A DNA stretch of 11,504 nucleotides from Anaerolineae bacterium (GTDB taxonomy: Bacteria > Chloroflexota > Anaerolineae > Aggregatilineales > Aggregatilineaceae), in NCBI GenBank assembly GCA_016929355.1, contig JAFGJA010000102.1:1-11504 (forward strand). The letters are read 5' to 3'. Made by a program: the position numbers and the translations under genes. The notes beneath the pieces were generated by a model. The model made no database searches, was not told the DNA's origin, and was given only the letters and a program-made list of their open reading frames with translations. Positions 1-6,720 of this stretch are shown one piece after another; within the stretch, counting starts at the first letter, position 1, and each line of letters begins with the position of its first letter.

Positions 1-19
1 GGGATTTAGGGGGTGAGGC
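1..19. repeat. Partial copy of dispersed G-rich/C-rich palindromic repeat, cut by the window edge
   Basis: The first bases (GGGATTTAGGGGGTGAGG) match the right half of the repeat seen again at 6691-6720 and 9185-9205. The rest of this copy lies left of the window. It overlaps the first possible GTG (13) of the peptidase frame, so that GTG is probably not the true start. Confidence 0.7.
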
Positions 20-30
20 CGCGTAAGCCA

Positions 31-39
31 TGCTATACT
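31..39 (+). promoter_or_regulatory. Candidate extended -10 promoter for the M23 peptidase gene
   Basis: TGCTATACT fits an extended -10 element (TG, one base, then TATACT, five of six to TATAAT). No convincing -35 is visible at the expected distance. Transcription from about 46 would leave a short leader of roughly 24 bases before the GTG at 70, which supports that later start. Confidence 0.35.
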
Positions 40-69
40 AATATCATCGGGACCATTACAAACACCATT

Positions 70-1239
70 GTGAGATCCAAAAAGAAGCCCACACCAAACA
101 TCATTAATCGCTTCGAAGCGCTGGCCCGGCGTATCACGTTACGGACCATTTTGATTCTCGTCGCGCTGGAAGGTGCGCTGGGCATCATATTTGCGATTCT
201 GGTCGGCGTGATCTACACCCAGATCAGTGACGATACATCAGCCGTGATCACGGCCACGCCGCCACCGCCCATCACCAACACACAGGTAGATGCAACCCGT
301 ATGGATACGCCACAACCCACCCCGCCCCCGACCAGCGATCCCGCTCTGATCACCTATGATACCTCCGGGGTGTATGCCTTTCCCGTTGCCAACGATCCCG
401 CCCAATACGTCTGGACACATTACCATTGGGACGACACCAACGCCATCGACATCGAAGCACGTTTTGACCTGACACGCCCCGAATTTGATCAGGTTACAAG
501 TGCATTGCTGGTAGCGATCACGAATGGGATCGCAGTGAATTATAGCGGCAGTATCGGCGGACAGGGGTATATGCTGCATGGCGATGACGGCAACGATTAC
601 TACTACGCGCACATGTCCGAGCAGTGGGTGGCCGATGGCGCGCGCGTCACAGTCGGGCAGGTGCTAGGCCGGATCGGCAATACGGGCAACACAGCGCAGT
701 TCATCGAGCCGCATTTGCACCTCTCCATCGGGCCGCGCGATACGCTGTGGGAATCGCAGCCGAGTATCAATGCAGCCGAATGGATGCAGGCCACCTTCAA
801 TTTGAGTTGGGAAGAACGCCCCGCCGCCACGCCCAACGACACATCACCCGGCGGCTGGCCCGTGCAGCATCCCGCACTTGAGATCGTGACAACCTTCGAT
901 CAAGCCGAGGCCAAAGGGTTGCCCCAACCGGCGCTTGAATTCGGTTTCACCGATTCACCGCCCGCAACAACGCTGGATGTAATCGCCACACTCTCCGGCG
1001 TGGTCAACGTGATTCGCTGGACGGATGATTATGATACGCGGATTCAGATCAACAACAACGGCACGCTGTCCACTGTCGTGATCTCCGGCGTGACTGAGTG
1101 GCTGGTGAAAGATGGCGATCTGGTCGAACAGGGCCAGATGATCGGGCGCTGGAATCCGGCGGAACGCGCGACGTTGCATTACATGATGTACGTGAACAGC
1201 GCGATTGTTGATCCGACGCCAACGCTCGACGCAAATTAA
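70..1239 (+). CDS. Membrane-anchored M23/LytM-family peptidase with a second degenerate LytM barrel
   Basis: Predicted cell-envelope zinc metallopeptidase of the M23 (LytM/lysostaphin) type, which cuts peptidoglycan cross-bridges. Numbering is from the GTG at 70 (389 aa). A short basic N-terminus is followed by one membrane segment (about 26-48) and a Pro/Thr-rich linker (about 64-91). The catalytic barrel (about 115-222) carries H119 and D127 (from HWDDTNAID), YYYAHMS with H181, and HLHLSIG with H215 and H217, so the expected zinc and catalytic residues are present. A second region (about 307-377) repeats the barrel pattern (SGVVNVIRW, VKDGDLVEQGQMIG, TLHYMMYV) but has lost the metal ligands. 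The frame is open from a GTG at 13, but that codon lies in the repeat and its first 19 residues look non-coding; neither start has a clear Shine-Dalgarno. The substrate is not shown by the sequence. Confidence 0.85.
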   Translation: MRSKKKPTPNIINRFEALARRITLRTILILVALEGALGIIFAILVGVIYTQISDDTSAVITATPPPPITNTQVDATRMDTPQPTPPPTSDPALITYDTSGVYAFPVANDPAQYVWTHYHWDDTNAIDIEARFDLTRPEFDQVTSALLVAITNGIAVNYSGSIGGQGYMLHGDDGNDYYYAHMSEQWVADGARVTVGQVLGRIGNTGNTAQFIEPHLHLSIGPRDTLWESQPSINAAEWMQATFNLSWEERPAATPNDTSPGGWPVQHPALEIVTTFDQAEAKGLPQPALEFGFTDSPPATTLDVIATLSGVVNVIRWTDDYDTRIQINNNGTLSTVVISGVTEWLVKDGDLVEQGQMIGRWNPAERATLHYMMYVNSAIVDPTPTLDAN

Positions 1240-1257
1240 CCTCACTCCCCTTACTCC
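1236..1257. repeat. Fragment of the dispersed repeat after the peptidase stop
   Basis: TTAACCTCACTCCCCTTACT matches the left half (GTTAACCTCACCCCC...) of the palindromic repeat. It overlaps the TAA stop. The right half is absent, so this is a decayed or truncated copy. Confidence 0.5.
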
Positions 1258-1328
1258 TTCGTTTGCATACCGCCAGTATACCATCCTGGTTATCAAGCCA
1301 AATTTACCCCACACCACAGAAGAAATTA

Positions 1329-1337
1329 TGTTATAAT
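1329..1337 (+). promoter_or_regulatory. Extended -10 promoter for the radical SAM gene
   Basis: TGTTATAAT is a perfect extended -10 element (TG-n-TATAAT). No good -35 is seen, which is usual for extended -10 promoters. It lies about 85 bases before the ATG at 1422 in an AT-rich leader (about 1320-1421). Confidence 0.55.
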
Positions 1338-1421
1338 GAAATACTAACAAATGCAATTAAAAACATAATTTATACCTATTCTTCTATGTGGTTATCACTT
1401 ATCCTGAAAGAGAAAAATATA

Positions 1422-2444
1422 ATGCATAGTAAAAAGCGTTATCAAAACTCAAACAAATTGAGGAACATGCCGTTATTCAAGCGAGGCAGTATGCGGCGCT
1501 TGCGGCAGATCAAATTCTATCAACGGTATTTGCGTACCAGTCTTAAAAAACTGCCCACTACAGAAATAATTCGGATTGCCAATCCATTTTGGCTGTCAAC
1601 TCCATCAATGCCGCCCATGCTCTCTCTTGAATTCACCAATTATTGCAATTTACGCTGCCCCTATTGTTCTTCACCTGACAATGGACGCGATAAAGGGTAT
1701 ATGAGCCAAACGACATTTTCGAACTTGTTGGCTCAATTTGAGACACCAGGGATTCATTTTGTACGGATCGTCGGCGGGGGTGAACCTACTTTACATCCCA
1801 ATTTTGCTGACTTTGCGAGTAGGTTAGCGGTCAAAACATCATTTCTCACCTTGATCACAAACTGGCAGCATGTTGACGATCAAACCTTACAAGCGGTGAT
1901 CGAAGCGCCGGTTGATATGATCAGCATCTCGGTTGATGGCATGAACAAAACGGAATATGAAAAATGGCGCGTAGGTGGTGACTTTGAACGATTACTCGAT
2001 AACCTTAAACGTTTACGTAGCGCAAAAGCAGCCGCACACGCCGATATTTTGATTTGCATTCGTCTGATGCTGCATCCAACCCAACAAGAAAAAACACATG
2101 ACATGATCAAATTTTGGCGTCAGTATAGCGATACGGTACAGACACAACCAATTCTTCATTTTGGCGACAATGAACCAGTCGGGACATTTACCCCTCAAAC
2201 AGTGATGAAACGCTGTGCTATGCCCTTTCGCACGCTGGATATTCATTGGAATGGTAATGTGTCCATGTGCAGTTATTCAAAATGTCAACTTGATAATCCT
2301 AATGGGTTACAATTGGGCAATATCAACGACACATCATTAGAAACTATGTGGAACAGTCCCACAATGCAACAGTGCCGGAACCGACACCGCACACGACAGC
2401 CAGAACTTTTCCCGTTGTGCAATGATTGTCCTGGCGCGACATGA
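1422..2444 (+). CDS. Radical SAM/SPASM-domain protein, substrate unknown
   Basis: Numbering is from the ATG at 1422 (340 aa). The core motif CNLRCPYC gives C75, C79 and C82, the CxxxCxxC that holds the SAM-cleaving 4Fe-4S cluster. GGGEP at 118-122 is the usual SAM-binding loop. The C-terminus has C265, C283, C288, C318, C333 and C336 with a GNxxxxSLxxMW segment (from about 299), the layout of a SPASM domain carrying auxiliary iron-sulfur clusters. SPASM proteins modify peptides, enzymes or small molecules; nothing here fixes the substrate, and no precursor peptide was found beside it. The start was chosen because GAAAGAGA precedes the ATG; an in-frame ATG at 1386 and a TTG at 1263 are alternatives. 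The gene is clearly AT-richer than its neighbours (21 G+C of 60 at 2281-2340 against 38 of 60 at 3001-3060), suggesting acquisition by transfer. Its TGA overlaps the next start. Confidence 0.88.
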   Translation: MHSKKRYQNSNKLRNMPLFKRGSMRRLRQIKFYQRYLRTSLKKLPTTEIIRIANPFWLSTPSMPPMLSLEFTNYCNLRCPYCSSPDNGRDKGYMSQTTFSNLLAQFETPGIHFVRIVGGGEPTLHPNFADFASRLAVKTSFLTLITNWQHVDDQTLQAVIEAPVDMISISVDGMNKTEYEKWRVGGDFERLLDNLKRLRSAKAAAHADILICIRLMLHPTQQEKTHDMIKFWRQYSDTVQTQPILHFGDNEPVGTFTPQTVMKRCAMPFRTLDIHWNGNVSMCSYSKCQLDNPNGLQLGNINDTSLETMWNSPTMQQCRNRHRTRQPELFPLCNDCPGAT

Positions 2445-4048
2445 TAAACACGCTAATGCTTATGATTCGTTTTATGAGTTTTATCTTCTTGATCGCGGCG
2501 GCGCTGACGGGCGCGGTCCCGGTCACGCGCGCGCAAAATCCCGTACCGGATAACGAGGCAGGCATCGTCATTGGCCTGACCGATTTTCCGCGCTCGCTCG
2601 ATCCGGGCGAAGTATATGATTTTGGCGCGTGGGAAATCCTCAGCCACCTCTATACCGGGCTGACGCGGCAAATTCCCGGTACGGCTGATGCCCCCTACCA
2701 GTATGAACTGGCGCTGGCGGAAGATGTGCAGATCAGCGAGGACCGGCTGACGTATACCTTCACGCTGCGGGATGATACCACCTTTGCCGATGGGACACCG
2801 ATCACAGCGCACACCTTCGTGACTTCGATTGAGCGCGTCTTAGCGCTGCGCAGCGCGGCAGCCCAGGCGATTACGCCCTACGTCGCCAGTATCACCGCCG
2901 ACGATTCGCATACGCTCACGTTCACCCTGACGCGCCCGACACCGTATTTTCTGGCGCTGGTCGCCCTGCCACCCTATTTCCCGCAGCACCCCGATCTCGC
3001 CCGCACGGAACGATCCCAGGACATCAGCGCGGACGTGATCGGCAACGGCCCGTATACACTGGCGCAAGTCACCGTGCAGCGCGAAATCGTCTTGCAAGCC
3101 AACCCAACCTACCAGTACGCGCCACAACCGCAAACGGACACGATCATCTTGCGCTATTACACCCGCTCGCAAGAGTTGCGTGACGCGATCCGCACGCATG
3201 AGATCGATCTGGCGTGGCGCGCGCTGTATACGGGGCATCTGATCGAACTGGAAAAAGCGGAGATCGATGGTCTGTGCATCATTGAACAGCCGAGCACGCG
3301 CGTGTTTTATCTGCTGTTCAACCAGACCCGCGAACCCTTCAATGATCCCCGCACCCGCGCGGCGATCACGCAGTTAATCGAACGCGGCAATCTGGCCCAT
3401 GACACGGAGCGCAATCATATGTCCGCGCTCACGAGTCCGGTCCCCGCCGAATTTGCTGACGCTTACGCCCCGATCTGGCCGGATGAATTCGCGCTGGAAC
3501 CAGTGGATACGGCGCTGCACGCTGCCGGATACCGCACCCGCGAACAAACGCAGTTACAATTCGAAGTGGGCTATTCGCAGCAAACTTATGGACTGTGGCA
3601 TACCAACACCTTCACACAGTTGATCCGGCGATACCTTAACGAATCGGACTATATCAACGCGGGGCTGATGACCGACATAGCCCCATCCACGTTGATCACG
3701 CAGATGGAACGCGGCACATTTGGCCCGGCGATAATTTTTGCGTGGACGCCGCCAGTCCCCCACCCCGCCGCCTATCTGTATCCATTAGCGCATCCAGCCG
3801 AATCGATCCCACAACATGCCGGATACGCCACGCCGGAGATCGCGCGTTTGCTGGATGAGGCCGCACGGCTGGCTGATACGGGCGATCAAGGTGTGTTGTA
3901 TCGCGCAGTGGCGGCGCAGTTATTGGCGGATCATGCGCTGGTCCCGTTGTTTCAGGATCACGTCGTCGTGATCGCGTGGGCGGACATTAGCGGGATACAG
4001 GTAGCGGGGAATTTTTTCCTGCATTATGACCGGTTGCGGCGGGAGTAA
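2441..4048 (+). CDS. Secreted ABC-transporter substrate-binding protein, family 5 (peptide/nickel/opine type)
   Basis: Extracytoplasmic solute-binding protein of the SBP_bac_5 (OppA/DppA-like) family, 535 aa from the ATG at 2441, a usual length. A type I signal peptide is visible (hydrophobic about 11-26, likely cleavage TRA|QN after residue 31). There is no lipobox Cys, which is unusual for a monoderm-like envelope; the protein may be released or held by its transporter. Family features are the SLDPG near the mature N-terminus, LTYTFTLRDDTTFADGTPIT and NGPYTL. The ligand cannot be read from sequence, and no permease or ATPase gene lies in the window. The ATG overlaps the stop of the radical SAM gene as ATGA, which suggests translational coupling; in-frame ATGs at 2456, 2462 and 2474 are alternative starts that would keep the signal peptide. 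Base composition is GC-rich, unlike the gene before it. Confidence 0.88.
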   Translation: MINTLMLMIRFMSFIFLIAAALTGAVPVTRAQNPVPDNEAGIVIGLTDFPRSLDPGEVYDFGAWEILSHLYTGLTRQIPGTADAPYQYELALAEDVQISEDRLTYTFTLRDDTTFADGTPITAHTFVTSIERVLALRSAAAQAITPYVASITADDSHTLTFTLTRPTPYFLALVALPPYFPQHPDLARTERSQDISADVIGNGPYTLAQVTVQREIVLQANPTYQYAPQPQTDTIILRYYTRSQELRDAIRTHEIDLAWRALYTGHLIELEKAEIDGLCIIEQPSTRVFYLLFNQTREPFNDPRTRAAITQLIERGNLAHDTERNHMSALTSPVPAEFADAYAPIWPDEFALEPVDTALHAAGYRTREQTQLQFEVGYSQQTYGLWHTNTFTQLIRRYLNESDYINAGLMTDIAPSTLITQMERGTFGPAIIFAWTPPVPHPAAYLYPLAHPAESIPQHAGYATPEIARLLDEAARLADTGDQGVLYRAVAAQLLADHALVPLFQDHVVVIAWADISGIQVAGNFFLHYDRLRRE

Positions 4049-4090
4049 CCTCACCCCCCGGCCCCCTCTCCATGCGATGGCGAGAGGGAG
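4047..4090. repeat. Dispersed palindromic repeat copy after the binding-protein gene
   Basis: It begins at the stop codon with AACCTCACCCCCC. CCCTCTCCAT (4064-4073) can pair with ATGGCGAGAGGG (4077-4088) around a GCG loop with one bulged C. It may form an RNA hairpin at the end of the transcript, but there is no following T-run. Confidence 0.75.
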
Positions 4091-4169
4091 TCCGGCTACC
4101 AGCGCAACCGGGACAGATACGTTAAAATGAGCCTCATATCCGCCAACAACCGACGCGAGTAACCCAACT

Positions 4170-5021
4170 ATGCTCACTGATCACATTGACTCATTAGCCG
4201 CCTCAATTTTGAACGGCGCGATCAGCCTGGATGATGCCCTGATCGATCTCGAAGACTGGATCGTCGATCACGGTAACGAACTCACCCCGGCAGACCGGCG
4301 CGCGTTCAGTGCCACACTCGATCAATCCAGCCAGGGCAACAACCAATCGCTGATCGACAGCATCATGCGCCTGCACACAACGCGCTTGCTCTATCGCTAC
4401 GACAAAGCCACTGCCCCCCTGGATAATAATCAAGATGCGGATCAAGAGACTGATCCCACGCCGTATACCGAGGCGCGCGCGACTTTTGCGACGGCACTGC
4501 AAACCAGCGAAGACGCGATCAATGAGGCGCGGATTGACATCGCCATTGCCAACGCACAGCACTTACTCGGCAACATTGACGCCAACCGGCGCTGGCTCGA
4601 TGATTCGTTCGAACGCATCCACCCGCTAGCCGCAACGGATTTGGTCGCGCTGGCTGAAGCGATCCCCGCTATGCCGATGCCGGAGCTTAACTGGTGGCGG
4701 CGCATCGGGATCAAGCTGGTGGGCTATAATTTCGAACGCTTGGCCGCTAAAAATCGCGCCAGTCTCAAAACGATTGCCCGGATGCAGACCGATCAGGTGA
4801 TCATTATGGCGCATCTGCTCGGCACATCGTATGAAGCGATCCGCGAACGGCAGCGCGCCAACCGCACCTTTCGGATCGCGGCATATTTGATCATGCGGTA
4901 CGATGGGATGTATTTGCGCGACAGGGAACAGTTACGCGAGATCGCCGCCGATTTGGAGCAGGCCGAACCCGACGCGGCAGCGCGCTTGATGGCGCAAGCG
5001 GCGGAATTGAACGAAGCATAG
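4170..5021 (+). CDS. Uncharacterised all-helical protein (TPR-like), 283 aa
   Basis: I do not recognise a named family. The protein is strongly alpha-helical with no signal peptide or membrane segment, so it is probably cytoplasmic. Residues 1-60 are an acidic helical region, about 80-97 a polar, low-complexity linker (DNNQDADQETD), and about 100-280 a series of Ala-rich amphipathic helix pairs (for example EARATFATALQTSEDAINEARIDI and NAQHLLGNIDANRRWLDDSF, given in part) that resemble tetratricopeptide-type repeats. A basic patch (RQRANRTFR) lies near 228-236. The ATG at 4170 is the first start of the frame; no clear Shine-Dalgarno precedes it, and a TAAAAT at 4123-4128 is a weak -10 candidate. 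It is the last + strand gene before the convergent terminator. A scaffold or protein-interaction role is a guess from the fold only. Confidence 0.7.
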   Translation: MLTDHIDSLAASILNGAISLDDALIDLEDWIVDHGNELTPADRRAFSATLDQSSQGNNQSLIDSIMRLHTTRLLYRYDKATAPLDNNQDADQETDPTPYTEARATFATALQTSEDAINEARIDIAIANAQHLLGNIDANRRWLDDSFERIHPLAATDLVALAEAIPAMPMPELNWWRRIGIKLVGYNFERLAAKNRASLKTIARMQTDQVIIMAHLLGTSYEAIRERQRANRTFRIAAYLIMRYDGMYLRDREQLREIAADLEQAEPDAAARLMAQAAELNEA

Positions 5022-5056
5022 GTCATACCTTGATTTAGCCCGATCCGCCCAGACGC

Positions 5057-5088
5057 AAAAAAGGCGAGACACATCACCCGCGCTCGCC
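5057..5088 (-). terminator. Rho-independent terminator of the ferredoxin genes, at the convergence point
   Basis: GGCGAG (5063-5068) pairs with CTCGCC (5083-5088) around a 14-base loop. On the - strand the stem is followed by six T (5062-5057). It sits between the + strand helical protein (ends 5021) and the - strand ferredoxin (ends 5115). On the + strand only CCTTT follows, so it may act weakly in both directions. Confidence 0.75.
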
Positions 5089-5114
5089 CTTTGATCGGAT
5101 ATAGAATTTATCGT

Positions 5115-5465
5115 TTACTCAGCCGAATCGTAGCCTGGGCCACTCTCGAAGAAATCGTAATTCGGCTGAATGTCGCCGGTAAGATCGACGACTTCACCAC
5201 CCGCAGCTTCTTCTTTCACTTTGGTTTCCCAGGGAATACGCCCCTGACCAGCCGCCATTTCATAATCATCCGGCACTTCATCTTCAACAAAAATCGCTTC
5301 AAACGGGCATTCGGGCACGCACGCGCCGCAATCAATGCATGTTTCGGGATCGATGAAATACCAGGGCCATTCGCTCTCCGGGAAACCGGGAACAATACAA
5401 TCTACGGGGCATACCTCTACGCACGCACCATCGCGCAAGCACAAACTTGTAATGATATGAGTCAT
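5115..5465 (-). CDS. Ferredoxin, seven-iron (3Fe-4S/4Fe-4S) pattern, copy 1
   Basis: Small acidic electron carrier of 116 aa. Cysteines are C9-x5-C15-x3-C19-P, C23, then C43-x2-C46-x2-C49-x3-C53-P. By comparison with the seven-iron ferredoxins of Azotobacter and Thermus, C9, C15 and C53 would hold a 3Fe-4S cluster and C19, C43, C46 and C49 a 4Fe-4S cluster; this assignment is inferred. The first spacing (x5) is two shorter than the x7 of those proteins. A tail of about 55 residues (EVPDDYEMAAGQ, GGEVVDL, YDFFESGPGYD) is shared with the neighbouring paralog. The start has AAGGAG eight bases before the ATG. It probably shares transcripts with copy 2 upstream and ends at the 5057-5088 terminator. 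Partner enzymes are not in the window. Confidence 0.92.
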   Translation of the reverse strand: MTHIITSLCLRDGACVEVCPVDCIVPGFPESEWPWYFIDPETCIDCGACVPECPFEAIFVEDEVPDDYEMAAGQGRIPWETKVKEEAAGGEVVDLTGDIQPNYDFFESGPGYDSAE

Positions 5466-5631
5466 GTCTATTACTCCTTAAAGAATGGTCTAAGCCACCA
5501 GTTTTTTATTTTCGCCACAGATAACAATGCGAGGCGGCAACGGTGGCTACCCCAACTATACAAACGCCTGCCAAATAGTGCAAGAGGCGAAATACGCCCT
5601 CTCGCTCATCACCCAGCGTACCAAGAATCAA

Positions 5632-5663
5632 ACAAGGAGCGATTCGAGGGAATAACTCCTTGT
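5632..5663 (-). terminator. Stem-loop after ferredoxin copy 2, weak terminator candidate
   Basis: ACAAGGAG (5632-5639) and CTCCTTGT (5656-5663) form a perfect 8-bp stem with a 16-base loop. On the - strand it lies about 30 bases after the stop of copy 2 and is followed by TTTGATTCTT, a poor T-run. It may attenuate or stabilise rather than stop the transcript. The rest of the gap 5466-5691 holds the AAGGAG of copy 1 and a bulged hairpin near 5583-5602. Confidence 0.4.
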
Positions 5664-5691
5664 GAGTTTCTAACCTGGTGAAAGCGCTAAC

Positions 5692-6036
5692 TTAGGCGGC
5701 GTCGTAGCCGGGGCCGTTTTCGAAGAAATCGTAGTTGTACTGAATATCTTCGGTCAGGTCTACAATTTCGCCACCTGCGGCGGTGAAGAGAGGGCCACCG
5801 TGCGGCATACGCTGCTGACCAGCCGCCATTTCGTAATCATCCGGCACTTCCGATTCTTCGAAGATCGCTTCAAGCGGGCATTCGGTTGCGCACGCACCAC
5901 AATCGATGCACGCATCGGGATCAATATAGTACCAGGGCCATTCGTTTTCGGGCATACCGGGGATAATGGCTTCTGAGGGGCAAACATCCACACATGCGCC
6001 ATCGCGCAGGCACAGGCTGGTTATAATATGGGGCAT
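5692..6036 (-). CDS. Ferredoxin, seven-iron pattern, copy 2 (upstream paralog)
   Basis: 114 aa, a close paralog of the ferredoxin ending at 5115. It has the same C9-x5-C15-x3-C19-P and C43-x2-C46-x2-C49-x3-C53-P pattern and the same tail ending (YNYDFFENGPGYD). The difference is that PVDC at 20-23 is replaced by PSEA, so the extra Cys next to the first motif is missing; in seven-iron ferredoxins that Cys is not a cluster ligand, so both clusters should still form. The linker before AAGGE also differs (MPHGGPLFT). The ATG at 6036 was chosen because AGGAG lies eight bases upstream; an upstream in-frame GTG (6045) overlaps that site and is unlikely. It has its own promoter at 6082-6109. The pair looks like a tandem duplication followed by divergence of redox tuning or partner choice. 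Confidence 0.92.
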   Translation of the reverse strand: MPHIITSLCLRDGACVDVCPSEAIIPGMPENEWPWYYIDPDACIDCGACATECPLEAIFEESEVPDDYEMAAGQQRMPHGGPLFTAAGGEIVDLTEDIQYNYDFFENGPGYDAA

Positions 6037-6081
6037 GACAATCACTCCTAGAGATCAATACTAAGTTATGGCATTGTTCAC

Positions 6082-6109
6082 ACTATACCGCGTCTGCCTC
6101 GCTTGTCAT
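6082..6109 (-). promoter_or_regulatory. Sigma-70-type promoter of the ferredoxin genes
   Basis: On the - strand ATGACA (6109-6104, five of six to TTGACA) and TATAGT (6087-6082, five of six to TATAAT) are separated by 16 bases. The predicted start of transcription near 6075 gives a leader of about 40 bases with AGGAG before the ATG at 6036. Confidence 0.6.
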
Positions 6110-6116
6110 GTGACAA
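6103..6116. promoter_or_regulatory. Palindromic candidate operator overlapping the ferredoxin -35
   Basis: TTGTCA and TGACAA are perfect inverted half-sites separated by TG. They cover the -35 hexamer, a usual place for a repressor site. The regulator cannot be named; the half-sites differ from the usual FNR (TTGAT-n4-ATCAA) and Rex (TTGTGA-n6-TCACAA) forms. Confidence 0.45.
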
Positions 6117-6168
6117 AACATAACCAGAATCCATGACAATTAGCATGTTTGCTCCCCCATATACCCGA

Positions 6169-6522
6169 TCACGCGAAGCGACAGGTCACACGCCCTACAA
6201 TGTGCGCGGCGGGTAAGGGACCATAAGCCCGGCTGTCTTCGCTTGCCGCCGGATTATCGCCCCGCAGATCACAGCGGCCATCATCCAATACCGCTAACAC
6301 GCGCTTGATCGGGGTTATATCCGTGCGGAAGGGATGGCGCACCAGCACAATGTCGCCGGGTTGGATAGCATCGTGTTGGTAGGCGCGGGGATCAACGAGG
6401 AGTTCATCGCCATGACGCAGCGTGGGCAGCATCGATTCGCCCTGCACACGCACGCGCTGCCGCTGCCGCAGCAGCCAGCGCCCAAATTCGCCCCAGGAAA
6501 TAGCGGGAATGGTTTGCATCAT
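6169..6522 (-). CDS. sodX: Nickel-type superoxide dismutase maturation protease (S26 family)
   Basis: Short Ser/Lys peptidase of the signal peptidase I (S26) superfamily, 117 aa. The catalytic Ser box is VQGESMLPTLRHGDELLV with S30. The catalytic Lys box is PIKRVLAV with K73, after PGDIVLVRHP. The late conserved box is RGDNPAASEDSR (about 87-98). There is no membrane segment, and the length is near that of the small SodX-type proteases rather than the longer membrane-bound LepB. The gene lies downstream of sodN on the same strand, so the expected job is to cut the SodN propeptide in the cytoplasm and free the nickel-binding His. The role rests on family knowledge and context; a general S26 peptidase is the alternative. 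The start has two adjacent ATGs and no visible Shine-Dalgarno. The 270-base gap to sodN is mostly palindromic repeat. Confidence 0.85.
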   Translation of the reverse strand: MMQTIPAISWGEFGRWLLRQRQRVRVQGESMLPTLRHGDELLVDPRAYQHDAIQPGDIVLVRHPFRTDITPIKRVLAVLDDGRCDLRGDNPAASEDSRAYGPLPAAHIVGRVTCRFA

Positions 6523-6611
6523 TACTCAATTAACCGCAAATGGCACAGGAATACAATAAGGGCGGGTTTGATGCAGTTTAAGAAATTATCGTGGTAACGA
6601 TGGCTCGCCGT

Positions 6612-6660
6612 GTTGACCTCACCCCCCAACCCCCTCTCCACGCATGGCGAGGGGGAGTCA
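6612..6660. repeat. Dispersed palindromic repeat copy (left member of the inverted pair)
   Basis: GTTGACCTCACCCCCCAACC leads into a hairpin in which CCCCCTC (6630-6636) pairs with GAGGGGG (6649-6655). The core CACGCATGG matches the other copies. Confidence 0.8.
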
Positions 6661-6669
6661 GGCGAAAGG

Positions 6670-6720
6670 TTAAGTCCCCTCTCCATCGCATGGGGAGGGG
6701 ATTTAGGGGAGGGGTTAACC
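6670..6720. repeat. Dispersed palindromic repeat copy (right member of the inverted pair)
   Basis: CCCCTCTCCAT (6676-6686) and ATGGGGAGGGG (6690-6700) pair at 10 of 11 positions around CGC. The copy ends GGGGATTTAGGGGAGGGGTT AACC, in the opposite sense to the neighbouring copy at 6612-6660. Confidence 0.8.

Noticed and set aside
1240..1421. RiPP precursor peptide gene before the radical SAM gene
   Set aside because: No small frame with a ribosome site and a leader/core layout is visible; the only frames are in phase with the radical SAM gene itself.
2441..4048. Nickel-binding (NikA-like) role for the substrate-binding protein, because Ni-SOD is nearby
   Set aside because: sodN is about 3 kb away on the opposite strand, no permease genes are adjacent, and family 5 members bind many ligands, so the ligand cannot be assigned.
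5091..5681. 196-codon + strand frame over the first ferredoxin and the following gap
   Set aside because: It overlaps the terminator and a certain ferredoxin gene; no family features or ribosome site.
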